Part shown: in pieces, positions 27,001 to 40,000 of the stretch
How positions within the stretch are numbered: position 1 is the stretch's first letter
How the letters are laid out: every line of letters starts with the position of its first letter
Assembly (NCBI RefSeq): GCF_932274485.2
Contig: NC_065882.2
Location: forward strand, 14,181,390 to 14,245,389
Direction of reading: 5' to 3'
Length of the DNA stretch: 64,000 nucleotides
From: Patella vulgata
Lineage: Eukaryota; Mollusca; Gastropoda; Patellidae
Notes under the pieces: model-generated
What the model was told of the DNA's origin: nothing
Seen by the model: only the letters and a program-made list of their open reading frames with translations
Database searches by the model: none
Made by a program: the position numbers and the translations under genes

Positions 27001-30000
27001 ATCATGTCGTTGTTCAACCAAATCACCACATTTCTAGAAATGAAATCAACAAATTTTCGGTTTAACACCTACTTTGCTGCACCAACCGGGCTAATAAAGA
27101 CGGGCATACGTCATGGAGTGTGCTATGAGAAACATTTTGCCCAGACAGCAACATTTCCAGCTACAGTTCCTCAAGTTCTAAATGTCAAGAGTTCTTTTAC
27201 ATCCAGTATCACTGACTAGAGGAAACCACACTGGAAAATCCCGAGGAACTTTCTAGAGAAAGGGAGAGAGAGAGAAATGAGGTTTTACGTTCACTCGACA
27301 CAACTAGGTCATCTCGGGACTAACACATGGTTCAGTTTTATTTCAATGAATCGCTTGCGCGTAGGGGTCTTTAGCAGTGGGAGGAAACCGGAGGACCCGG
27401 ATAAAACCCACGAGGTTGAACAGGCGACCCTACTCCTTGTCAAATACAACCGGGGAATCGAAACCCCGCCAGTTGACTCAATGAGGGAAACTTTCTAACC
27501 GGGATCGAACCTAGGATCTTCAGGTTAATGAGCCAGCGCATTATTCACCGATACACTGTGGCTCCCACGTTAAATGAAACCCACGGTTGAATTGGTGACA
27601 ATAACTGAGACTCAAAGGTGAGGTTGACCCCTACTTATTTACTCACTTTTATTGACAACAGCATTGCTTTATAGAACCGGTGAATCGTGACTTCTTCAAT
27701 AACGCAGTGCATATATGCATATAAATTGAATTTGAATATTATTATTGCTCAAGAGCACAAAATATCATTTCATATTCCTCAATTCAAGAAAACGTTATTA
27801 AAATTTAGTAGATGACCATCTATTTTTATTTGATATATATTACGAAATATAATACAATGTAGTTGAAATTTCTATACAGTTTACTATTTAATAAAGAATT
27901 AAATATAAAGAATTCGTTACAGTTAATAATAAGCATTTGTCTGCTGTCTTGGTCTGTTGTGAATTACGAGGTCTCAGTGATATATGATTTATTAAAATCG
28001 TGTGACAAAAATAATTCACGGGGGAGTTTCTTTAAAAGGCTTGTTATCATTTGTCACCGGTCACAAATTACTTTCTAAATCCTGACGGTTAAAGACACCT
28101 GTTTTAAAAAAGGTATTTGAGTCGTCGAAACACACTTTCGCTAGCGTGGCAGTGACCTACAGCGAATGCTTGCAATGTGTAATACGCCGATCGTTTTTAC
28201 CGGGTCTTTTGTACTCTGTAAAGGCGACTACTCGCGATTGCATGTTTAATGTGTAGTCAATACTTTTGTAGTTATATAGGGCTTTTGAATTTTACTATAT
28301 TAGTGTTTGAAGGAACAGTAGCCTGTAGTGTGGTATTCACAGAAGACTCGAGGAAGTACACCAAAGAGCAGTTCGGAATTTTATTACACGATCATTTTAA
28401 GGAGTAGCGAAAAACTGCTACACACAGTCTACATGTTGACGTTCGTCAAAGCACATTTTTGAATAATTATTCATTAGTATGCTAGGAAGAAGTTTGGTAG
28501 TATCAACAGTTTGCTTAGGAGAAATTTTAGTCAAACAGTAATCAATTAGGGATTTCTACAGGGATCATCTTTGACCCCTTCTCTGTTTAAGCTAATAATT
28601 AACGTTATTTGATTGAACTCAACCTTATCATGGATTTATGTTTGAAAGGATGTGCAAGATTATGGACAGTTCTCCCACACGTCTTGTTAATTTTTGTGAG
28701 TATATAATTTTTAAGTTTGATCTTTATGCTATTACACTGATCACGCGGTCGGTTTAGCCGTTTTAAACACTTCATAACACTTCCGTTCTTTTTGTTCTTG
28801 TACTTTTATATTGGGATCACTTGGCTAGTGGGCATGGGACGTCCTTTGCCCCGAGATTACATTTTACATGAGAGAGAGAGAAAGAGAAAGAGATGGGCAA
28901 AGCGTTCCCTCAACTTGCACTAGGTTTATTTCGGGGTTAGGATATAGCATACTGTATTTCGCTCATTCGCTTGCGTACATGGGGCTTTAGAAATGAGAGT
29001 ACCCATGATGTTAGGCATCTATTGAGAACGGATACAATTATTGGATATATAACCGTTCATAAATAATTGATAAATAATTCAGCAGTAATTTAGGAAACTA
29101 CAACTATTGCATCAGTGTCGAACCTTGTCAAATATAGAGTCCGCTTAACTTGTATTGTGCAGATTGTTTACCTCTTTCTAGAAGGCAACGTTTTGACGTT
29201 ACCAAGTAGACGGGTCTAACTCGTGTCATTTACTGAAGGTGGGCCATCGACGCTAATAATGTGCCTTACCTCCTGGTTGTTCTCCTCCTCGTTCAGATGC
29301 CAGATGAGGAGGACATATTCATTTTCACTTGATTTTTATATCTTTCATAAGACAACAAAAAACATCAATTACCAAATCGGCCGCCATGTTTACTTACAAA
29401 TGTCTATGTGAGGATATGATCGGGGTGTAATATTTGATTTCGACTTGATATCATTTAACTGAGAATAGAGCTAGGGGAATTATTGAATAGACTTGGGTTA
29501 CGGTATATGCAAACCACATGCATTCTTATACAAATATTCAAATAACTTTGTTGTACGGGATATGAAGACCGCGGTTAACAGGGCTCGTGTTCACACCATG
29601 TCTACATAGACGATTTAAATACAACCTTTTCAAAAGAAATGTCTTTTCTCTTCTTTTCTTTATTACGATTTTTATGTCGGATTATATTGATGTAGTTTTC
29701 AAAAGTGTGGCTAGTGGAATTGATATGTTAGATGTAGGGCCTGCCGGGCTGACAAGAAAAGTGTACATTATCTTCCAAAGGCTCTCCGGAGAATACATTG
29801 ACCATTGCAATGTGTCAATCCCTCGGGTTCCGAGAGCCACAGAGGCTCAGTAAGTAACGTGTTGGCTTACCAACCAGGAAGTCCCGATTTGATCCCCGTG
29901 TTCGCTAAGAAAATTTCCCAGGTCCTTTGCAGCGAGGTCAGTGGTGTCATTCGGATGGCACGATAAACCAAGATCGCGTGTGTACACGTAAAAGACCCCC

Positions 30001-31404
30001 CCCCCCCCCCCACACACACACACTTGGAATTCGATAAATAACAGACGGGACGAAATCAGTGCTGTCCGCGCAAAATGTCTTTCACCATAGCACACTGCAT
30101 GGATTTTCGGGCCGCGTTTCGATGTAGAGTAGGTGGTAACGTGGGTGTCCAGGCAAAATTTCCCTCAAAGCACACTGCGTGGCTGGCCGACTTCATTAGC
30201 CCAGTTGGTACTAACAGTAGGATGTTAAACCCCATTTCATATAGAAGTCCTATATAATATAATAACGGAGTGAGCAGCCTGGTTAGTGCAGAAAAAACAT
30301 ACATTAAACCCTTTTTATTTCTGACAATCTCCCGGTGCAAGGTCTATGTAATATTACAATGGGAGGAGCAGACTTATTATTGAACCTGTAATAAGTTTAT
30401 GTTGAAATTAGGATTAAGAAGAAGTAAATTAATGTTTTAATATGGCGGCCAGTCAAGGCAGCGAACTATTCTCAAAGTAGATAGTTCTCTGTGTGCAGAA
30501 TGGTCCTGTGTACAATATTATTATGAGCCCAGCAGACATAGAACTGAACATATTAAAGGGACTATTCCGATTTGAACAGAGTCTCAAAAATAAAGTCCGA
30601 ATACGTATAAAATTTAAGCACCAACATATAGAGGAATGGTGTATTTACCGTGTCTCAAAAGTTCAGCTCAAAATATTGAGTCGTTTGGACGTGAACGTCA
30701 AAAATGCTTATCCGGACACATAACCCTTTTAAGATTTCGGGTCAAAATTTTCGTTGGGTGACCTGATAATTGATTCCCGTTCCTTTAGAGGCCAATACAA
30801 TGTATGACCAATGTGCTGTACTTGATAACGAAAGGTAAATGTCACATAAACATTATTTTTATAAAAAAAAAGTCTGGTTTTATCCAGACACCGTATAATA
30901 CAGCTTGGGACACCGGTCTCCATTTCCAGATGAAGGCTGACAGGTTGAAGTTGTTTGAAAACGTATCACAAATATTAAGTTAGTTGGTCGGCCGTTAGGA
31001 AAAGGATTTTAAGGGATTTTAACACAAAATTAAGCAGTTTTATATTCCAACATATTATCGGGATTGGCCCTTTAAAGATTTAGGCGAAAAGTATACTAAA
31101 ATTTTAATATGGCTGTCATTCAATTTAGAGATATATTCTCAAAATAAATAGTTCTCTGTGTGTAGAATGGTCATATGTACTATTTTTTAATGAGGTCAGC
31201 AGACATAGAATTGTTGTACCTGTAATAAGTCTGTGTTGATATACGGATTAAGGACATGCTCTATCATTATCTCTAAGTGAAATAACTGCAGGTAGAATGA
31301 TAATCTGTAGATTATTAATAGGGCGTTAAGCGACAGGTGAAAGTGGACAGTTATGTATGAGCTGTATAGATTGATTCAAAGCGGCGGATCCCGCGGGTAC
31401 TGGA

Positions 31405-31448
<44 letters not shown>

Positions 31449-31616
31449 CAATATGGTTTAATGTCTCGCCAACGCAATTCCTCAGTTCAGTTGTTTTGAG
31501 TTTATGGCTTGCGCTTTCTTCTCCTCTTCTCATTCCTCTGTTCTAGCGAGCAGATCGTTTGTCACCGGAAACAACCGTACATGACCGGAATCATCCGCCG
31601 TTTATCACCGGAAACA

Positions 31617-31658
<42 letters not shown>

Positions 31659-34061
31659 AACGTTTACTCGTCACAAACTAGGTCATTACGGATCTAATAT
31701 TGTATTCAATTTTATTTCAATAATTCTCTTACGCGTAGGGGTCTTTAAGCACTGTTAGGCCACCCAATCACTCTGGACGACGGTATTATACATAAGCGTA
31801 TGAGTTGGGAGAGGGGGCGAGGCCTATCAAATTCGGCCAAAAACAAAAAATTCGGTAGAGAGCAAGGTGATATGTATGATCTTAATGATCTATATAGATT
31901 GATTCCAGCGGCGGAGTTTTCGGAGATGAAATTTGCTTAGTCACAAGTCGGCATTACACACAGGCGTAGAAGTCGTGGGGGGGGGGGGGCAGATGCCTCT
32001 CAAATTCGACCAAAAATCGGGCAAGTGAAGGCTAGGCCAAAAACAAAACTAAAATAAATAAATAAAATGGCGTCTTAGATTGTATCACGTCAAATCAACC
32101 AAATTCACCACCTAAATCGAAAAGGTTTAACTATACTATTCAAAAAATTTTTTAAGTGTTATTAAAGTCACCTAATGAAACTGACGAAGAAACAAATGAC
32201 AAAATGAAATGAAGTTCACATTCATCGATTTATTCCAAATGATCGTTAGACTAAGTAAGGCACAGACTGACCATTATAAGGGTAAAATGATACCCGGGGT
32301 CAAACAGCAAAGTTACCACAGCATCACAACCATGTCAGTAACGGGTAAATCCTCCTCTGTTTGCCAAACAAGCATTGATCCGACGTGGCATACTCCTAAT
32401 GAGACGTCTAAGGTCATTTTGGTCCAGATTGTCCCATTCCTGTTGCAACGCAGCAGCAAGTTCTTGGACATTGACAGGACGTTGTTGACGTTGACGTAAC
32501 CTCTGTCCAAGCATGTCCCAGACATGCTCGATGGGGGAGAGGTCGGGACTCAGTGCTGGCCAAGGTAATGTGGTGATGTTCTGTTGTTGGAGGTAACCTG
32601 TAACGATCCTGGCCCTGTGACATCTTGCGTTGTCATCCTGGAAGATGAAACGGCGGCCATGACGTCGTGCGAACGGCACAACATGGACTGCCAAGATGTT
32701 GTCCCGGTAGTACTGGCCTGTAACACGCCCTGCAACAACATGTAAAGCCGTTCTTCCAGCAACAGTGATGCCTCCCCACACCATAACAGAACCACCCCCA
32801 AATCGATCATGTCTGATGACGTTAACGTCTTGGAAGCGCTCGTTTCGACGACGCCACACCCTCCTACGTCTGTCCAAAAAATCAACAGTGAACCTTGACT
32901 CATCTGAAAACATCACATTGCTCCAGCGTCGATTATCCCAGTGTTGACGATCCCTACACCAACGACGTCTTGCCTGAATGTGATGATCTCTCGGGCGCGA
33001 AGGTGACCCCTATGCAGTCGATTCCGAATCGTCTGGCCACTCACTCTCACACCAGTGTCTGTTTGAAGACGAGCGCTGATCTGATTTGCTGTGATGACAC
33101 GATTTCTCAAGGCCAAGGTACGGATAAATCGATCCTGGGCTTGAGTTGTCGCCCTTGGTCGACCTGAGCGTGGTCTGTCCTGTACAGATTGTGTATCACG
33201 GTATCTGGACCATAGCCTGCTTATGACAGACTGAGAAACATTCATCGTCCGCGCCACAACCGCCTGTGTTGTGCCGATCTGTAGCATGCCAAGGGCACGT
33301 AACCTTTCATTTTGGGTAAGCCGACGCATATCAAAATTTGTTTTCTGGTCACTAAAACAATTAAACTGATGTTTCCACCCTGGAATTCAATGCCACAATG
33401 ACTGTAACATTCAAAGTCAGAGTCGTGCAAATCTTGGGTTGGACCCCCATGATGATCCCAAGCATCACATGCATTCCATGCGGTAGCTATTGGTGCGTTT
33501 GGGCGTCACATGTAACTGGAAATGTTTCTTCTGTTAGGTTCTATAGTGACTTTTTTCGTAGTCATTTGCATATTTTAGTATTATGCCCCCAAAATCAAAT
33601 ATCCCCTACTTTTTTTGAATAGTATATTATAATTTTGTAGATCCGCCTCTGAATGGCGGTACATGTATGTAAAGGACCATATGTCTCTGACATCCAATTA
33701 TGCACAACATATGGCATGTTAACAGCTATAGATTAACAACCAAAAAACTTCCTTATCACGACACTCATTCAAATATTCAAGGCGCACTCTACCTATTGAG
33801 GGGGGTTGGATGGCTGAATAGTTAGCGTGCGCGCGCTGTATCATAAAGTCTGTCATTGAGTCGACTGGCGTGGTTTCGAATCCCCGGTTGTACGTGGCAA
33901 GGATTAGGGTCGCCTGTCCAACCTCGTGGGTTTTCTCCGGGTCCTCCGGTTTCCTCCCACTGCTAAAGACCCCTACGCGCAAGCGAATTATGTAAATAAA
34001 ATTAAACCATGTGTTAGTCCCGAAATGACCTAGTTTGTGTCGAGTGGACTTTAAACCCCAT

Positions 34062-34099
<38 letters not shown>

Positions 34100-37000
34100 A
34101 TTGACTAAAATAACTTATTTAATATCAGAAATCCGTGAATTTGTGATTTCGATCGGGGAAACTATCTGATATAAATTTGGGGATATGTTCCTTTGTTTAA
34201 GATGGGGGTTGGGCGGCCGAATGGTTAGCACGTGCGCTTTATCATAAGGTCTATCACTTAGTCAACTGGTGTGGTTTCGATTCCCGGTTGTACGTGACAA
34301 GGAGTAGGGTCGCCTGTCCAACCTCGTGGGTTTTCTCCGGGTCATCCGGTTTCTTCCCATTGCTAAAGATCCCTACGCGCAAGCGAATTATTGATATAAA
34401 AATGAACCGTGTGTTAGTCCCGAAATGACCTAGTTTGTGTCTAGTGGACGCTGAACCACATTTCTCTCTACCTCTCTCCTTTGTTTAAATTCAAAAGTAC
34501 AAGATAGAGGAAAGACCAATGATAATTAAGAATTTAATGTGTATACATGTCACCTGCAGGTGTTAATAACATCATCACATTATGTCACGTGTTTTTTATA
34601 ATTAAAGTAAACATATGATAAACAAGCAGTCAGTGACAAATCTGTCTTAAAGATACAAAATACCAGAGAGAGAGAGAGAGGGAGAGAGAGAGAGAGAGCG
34701 GGGGGGGGGGGCAACATAGTTTAATGTCTTGTTAATGCCTCGGTTATTTCGAGACTCTTGCGTTTTCTTCTTCTTCCAATTCTTCTCTTCTCCCTCTTTT
34801 CTTGTGGGTAGTCCCCACAACCGGAAACAACCGTTTTTGACCGGAATCAACCTTTTGTCATCAGAAACAACCGTTTTTGACCGGGATCATAGAACTGTAT
34901 TATATTCGATCTGTCTCGAAATCAACCGTTTGTCATCGTAAACAACCGTTGGCACCAAAAATCAACCGTTTATGACCGGAACCAGCAGTTTGTAAACGAA
35001 ATCAACCGTACATGGCCGGCATCAGCCGCACATGATTGAGTCGAGAACGGTTTAGAGACTGTTGCTATATTTTAGTTAACAACCAGTTTCAATTAGAAAT
35101 TAAAATGAAACAAAATGGGTATTAAAACCATATACAACATACGTCATCTTTCTATGAAACACATTGGTTCAAATTATCAAAATCATTTAATTCTAACGAA
35201 TCTGTGTCCACGTTAGTTTCCATTGTCTTCGCTCATCCATATTCTCCTTATACGCCTCTTTGTTTCCGGTTTGCGTCTTCAAAGTAAAATGGTTCATGTT
35301 GCGTTTGAAAAAGACGAGAGTGCCATCTTCGAAACGTTCCATGTTAATAAACAAGTAATTGTTCTTCCATATATTATATTTAGTGTGTTAGTCACCCAAG
35401 AAGAACTATCTGACGGTTTTCCCCTTTAAACAATACATGCCTCAAAATGTACTTAACAACTTTATCGTGGCGCAGTTAGAAGTACGGGGTCAAAGATTAA
35501 AACATTGTGTATAATAGAACATCTTGGTTGACAATTTTCTTTCTACATTTATCTGAAACTTTTTTATGTTTTTTTTTACTTTATATTAGTGTAGAGTGCA
35601 CCATAAACTAAAAACTAATGACAACAGTTTCATGGCTAAGGCATTAAGGGCGCAAACGTGGTACCCATAGCCATATATATGGACACAGCTCACGAAATAT
35701 TTAGTCTTTCTCTCCCTTTCCCTTTTCCCCCCTTTTGCATGGCGATTTGTGTTGAGTTTTTGGTGTAGAATCGAAGACAGGGGTTTGAAAATACATTTTC
35801 TGCCAGGTTTTGGTGAATATTCAAGATTTTTAGACGGAAGGATACAAGAGTTGAGCGGTTGGTTAGGTTGAAATGTAGGGCGGAAAATTGCCTGTTTAAT
35901 AATCTTTACTTCCAGTTTGTCTATCTCAAGTTTTCCATGGTGAATCCATACGTGCTTTTGAGCAGATGTTGCTCCATCTGTGGCAGAAAGCGTTCTACCC
36001 AACGAAAATTTGGGAAAAATTTAGAGCCGGTCTAAGAGACGAGAATTCACATTAAAGTCAATGGGGAAATCATTAGTGATCTGTAAGCCTAATATGTCAG
36101 CATTAGTATCAGTGTAAATACCTAATATAGCAGCATTAGTATCAGTGTAAACGAGGCACGAGCGGAATGATCGTTCTGCATAAGATACATTTGGTCACAG
36201 GCGGGAACTGTGTAAGAATATGTATTTTGGGTGGGGGCAAATCAAAGAACATTCCACACAGAAAGCACTGACCGCGGATCTAACTTTTTCCATGCATCCA
36301 GCCAGCGAGAATCGAACTCATGACCGCACCCAATGGTCTCGCAATGAATAAATGATAATTGGTACTAATATAAGTTAGGGTTAGGAATATTCATAAAGTG
36401 TGTGGTTAATGCAAGTATCGTGGTTTGTATGCCACGCCTGTACGTCGGCTACTCCATCTTTTCGGCTTCCTCCCACTACTAAGTAGTCTCCGAACACAAA
36501 CGTAATATTGAAATTAAAGGATGCCATTTGTTAATCCCTAAACGACATGATTTGTGTTGAGCGGACATTGAACCCCATTTGTAGTTTGCTTTTAACGTTG
36601 AACCCCATTTCATTAAATACGATTAATTCCTCAAATAACCCTTTGCAGTTAGAATTCGATGAAGAGTAGGCTTAAACGCCACTGCCCGGGCACAATTACT
36701 CTTATAGAACACTACATGGCGTAAACCCATCTTCATAATCCCGGTTGGTACAGAACAGTAGGGCGTTAAACCCCATTTCATTTATGCTATAAAGCCGTCT
36801 TCATTAGCCTAGTCGGAGCAGAACAGTAGGACGTTAAACTCCATTCCATTTAAGGGTAGGCCGTAGCGCCGATACCAGGGCAAAATGTCTCCCATAGGAC
36901 ATTGTATGGCGTATGCCCGTCTTCATTAACCCAGTCGGAGCAATAGAACGTTAAACTCCATTCCATATAAAATGTTATAAAGGAAGTGCTATAGAAGCAG

Positions 37001-40000
37001 AAATTGGGTGGTTTTTATATGCATGTGCGGCCATATTTAAATGTCAGTATCATTTGTGAGATTTGTACATTGTTATTCTATACACAAACCACTTAGTTTT
37101 CAAGATTTTTCATCGCCGAAATGACATTTCAACCTTTCATATATTAATGTCAGAAATGAAGTTGTTAGCTAACAATAATCATATTTTATGTGTAAATGAC
37201 ACTTACAGTAAATCACGTGCAATCCTTATGATGTATGATAGTTTCTTAAAACACTTCAAGTCATAGAAATTTCAAGGGTTATTGAAGGACAGTATAATAG
37301 AATGAAGTATAAAGTCGAGTGAAGGGAGCCACGGTGGTTCAGTGAGTAAGAAGTTGGCGAGCTAACCAGGCGGTCCTGGTGTTGGCCGAGAACGTTCTTC
37401 GGGATTTTTTCGATGAGGTTCCACCATGTCTATGATGCAAGACCGACGACCTGGCAGGAGACACCGTAGGCCTATAGTCGTTCGGATGGAATGAAAAACC
37501 GAGGTTCTGAGTACTCATTGGCTTGCACGTAAAATAATCCTTGACAGTTGGAATTCGAAATAGGAGAAGGCCAAAGTGCCGCTGTTCCGGGAAAATTTAT
37601 CTCATAGCACACTGTATGGATATGCCCGTCTTTATTAGCCCAGTCGAAGCAGAACAATAGGACGTTAAAGGGACAATAACACTCTTGCTGGCTTGGTAGC
37701 TCCAGAAAATAAAAAATAGCCTTATTCTAAGTACTAGATGTGTTAGTGTCCTACCTGTTGTGTAAATGATCCATTAATTCCTATTTTACTTGTCCAGAGG
37801 GTTCAAAAATATTTTTAAATCCAAGTAACATTTGAAAAGCTTTACGTCAGGCTTTTCAAATCATTTAGTTGAATTTTTTCAATTGTTTAAATTAGGTGTG
37901 TTAAGATGAAATTTGTATCATCAATTAATTGGAATATTGTAAAATAGTACAATTTGTTGACCAGAATAAAGATTGGGACATATTATTCAGTTACAACAAG
38001 AGTGATAATTGAGGCTTTAAACCCAATTTCATTTCATTTTGTGATTTTATATTTTAAAGCCACTGGTGGTCAATTGAGGGAGTTTTAATCCCCTGTAAAC
38101 TACTATATTGTCAAATTGAATTAGTCCAAAAGTATTTCCGTTCCGTTCGGTATTTACAAAGATAAAAAAAAAAATGTAGATTTGAAAATTTCACAACATT
38201 CGACATCTTCTGCAGACGATAACGACAAACCAGTGTCACCTATAAGGTTTTGATGAGCCTCTTTTTAATTTGATTGTATCAAAGCCGGTCGATTATCTAC
38301 CTCTGATATTTTGATGACAAATAAAATATTGTAGAAAATTGACGATCAACCCAAACTTGATACGAACGCACCTTGTCCCAACTTCATACAGATGCTACTC
38401 CTTTTAAGCCCAGTGATTCTCCCTTGTCAGTGATGCCGGGCGGAGGGATTGACAAGGACAGCTGTCTAGTCGTTCAGATGGGACGAAAAAACGAGGTCCC
38501 GTGTACACATTGGCGTGCACGTAAAAGATCCCTCGACAGTTGGAATTCGATATAAGAGTACCGTAGTGTCGCTGTCCGGGCAAAATTTCCCTCATACCAC
38601 ACTGTATGGCGTATGCCCGTCTTCGTTAACCCAGTTCGGAGCAGAACAGTAGGACGTTAAACCTCTAAGCCCATACCGGATTCAACCGGTGGTATAGGCT
38701 TTGTCTGTTCCCTGATCCCTTTTAATAAATTTCTGAAATAAAATATTGTTTACACAAAAAAAAAAAAAAAAAATCACTAGTTTATGTTGGTGATCTCTGA
38801 AATAAGTACGCATAAACTCGATTAGTTACATTGACCAGGCTATTATTTCTGGAGGTGTAATTCATTGCCTGTCAATTACTGACTTTTGTTTCATTTATTG
38901 TGTTATCGTGGTCGAATATTGCACAAAGCAAACACTCGCACATGCATTTGTATTTATTAGAAATTTGAAAAACAAGGGCCATTGCACTTTTATAAAATTG
39001 TTGAGGGTACTTAAAGATCTATAACAGATAAAATATGGATGTTTATCAGATATGTTTAAATACGACATGAAAAACATTAGTTAAAAAAATATTTATTATT
39101 GAATAAAAAAAGGAATATTTACGACACGAAATGCACAATATACATACGTCAAAAAGCAAAATTATATAATATAAAGGTTTTTATAGGATAAGAAAAGGAA
39201 GATTTATATTAAGTGCGACATGAAATAAATGATAAACATTCGTTAAAAAAAATCATATAATTTACGGGTTTTAAGGGTTTTAAAAGATAAACAAATATAC
39301 ATTAAACATTGTAAAAATGAAATATACTTGATATATATTGTTTATGTCATTCATTTTTTTTAAAAAAAAATCTTTTCACTAACATGGATTTTTATTTACC
39401 TGTAATCGTGTACAGGTATTTAGGGGATCAATATTAGTTTGTTATTTTTAAAAAGAGAAAAACTGAGATTTATATTGCCTATTTGTATGCCTTATCAGAA
39501 TATTTGAAGTAGACTTAAGCGCAGTATGTAAATATTTTGTATATTTTTACAGGTGTGCTTAATAATAAAATTCAGAGAGAATTAATACTAAACATCTTTA
39601 ACGCCTGAAATATGCATTATGTAAGATTACGATAAAGAGCTGGCCGTGCTTGTTATAATAGTTCAAAAATAGATAATGAGAAATGAATACATTGAACATT
39701 TCATTCAAATTACTTTATTCTGAGCGAAATTATCAGTGTCTGAAGCCTCGATTATCCATTTTTAAATTCAATTATTTAATGGCGATAATGTTTCAATCCA
39801 TTTAAATCTCGATGATCCGATGGGCTAGAGAGTTGATTATGGGCCTGTCATGTGGACAAATGTCTAAATAATAGTTTATATAACATTTAAAGCCAGAATA
39901 AAGACCTGCAATTGGTAGATGCAGAATACATGTCCAAACGGAGTTCTAACTCAGATAGACGAAGAGTTCACTCAGAGTGTCCAATATGGTGGCCAATATA

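Noticed and set aside
28550-28616. LINE reverse-transcriptase-like phrase GFLQGSSLTPSLFKLIIN
   Set aside because: Only about 20 residues match, without neighbouring motifs; kept as a note, not called an element.
33806-33900. tRNA gene in SINE heads
   Set aside because: A-box and B-box-like sites exist, but the sequence cannot fold as a cloverleaf with a proper anticodon arm, and it recurs with SINE bodies.
35586-36002. 138-codon minus-strand frame
   Set aside because: No domain, no splice context and a low-complexity composition. Cannot be supported as a gene from sequence alone.
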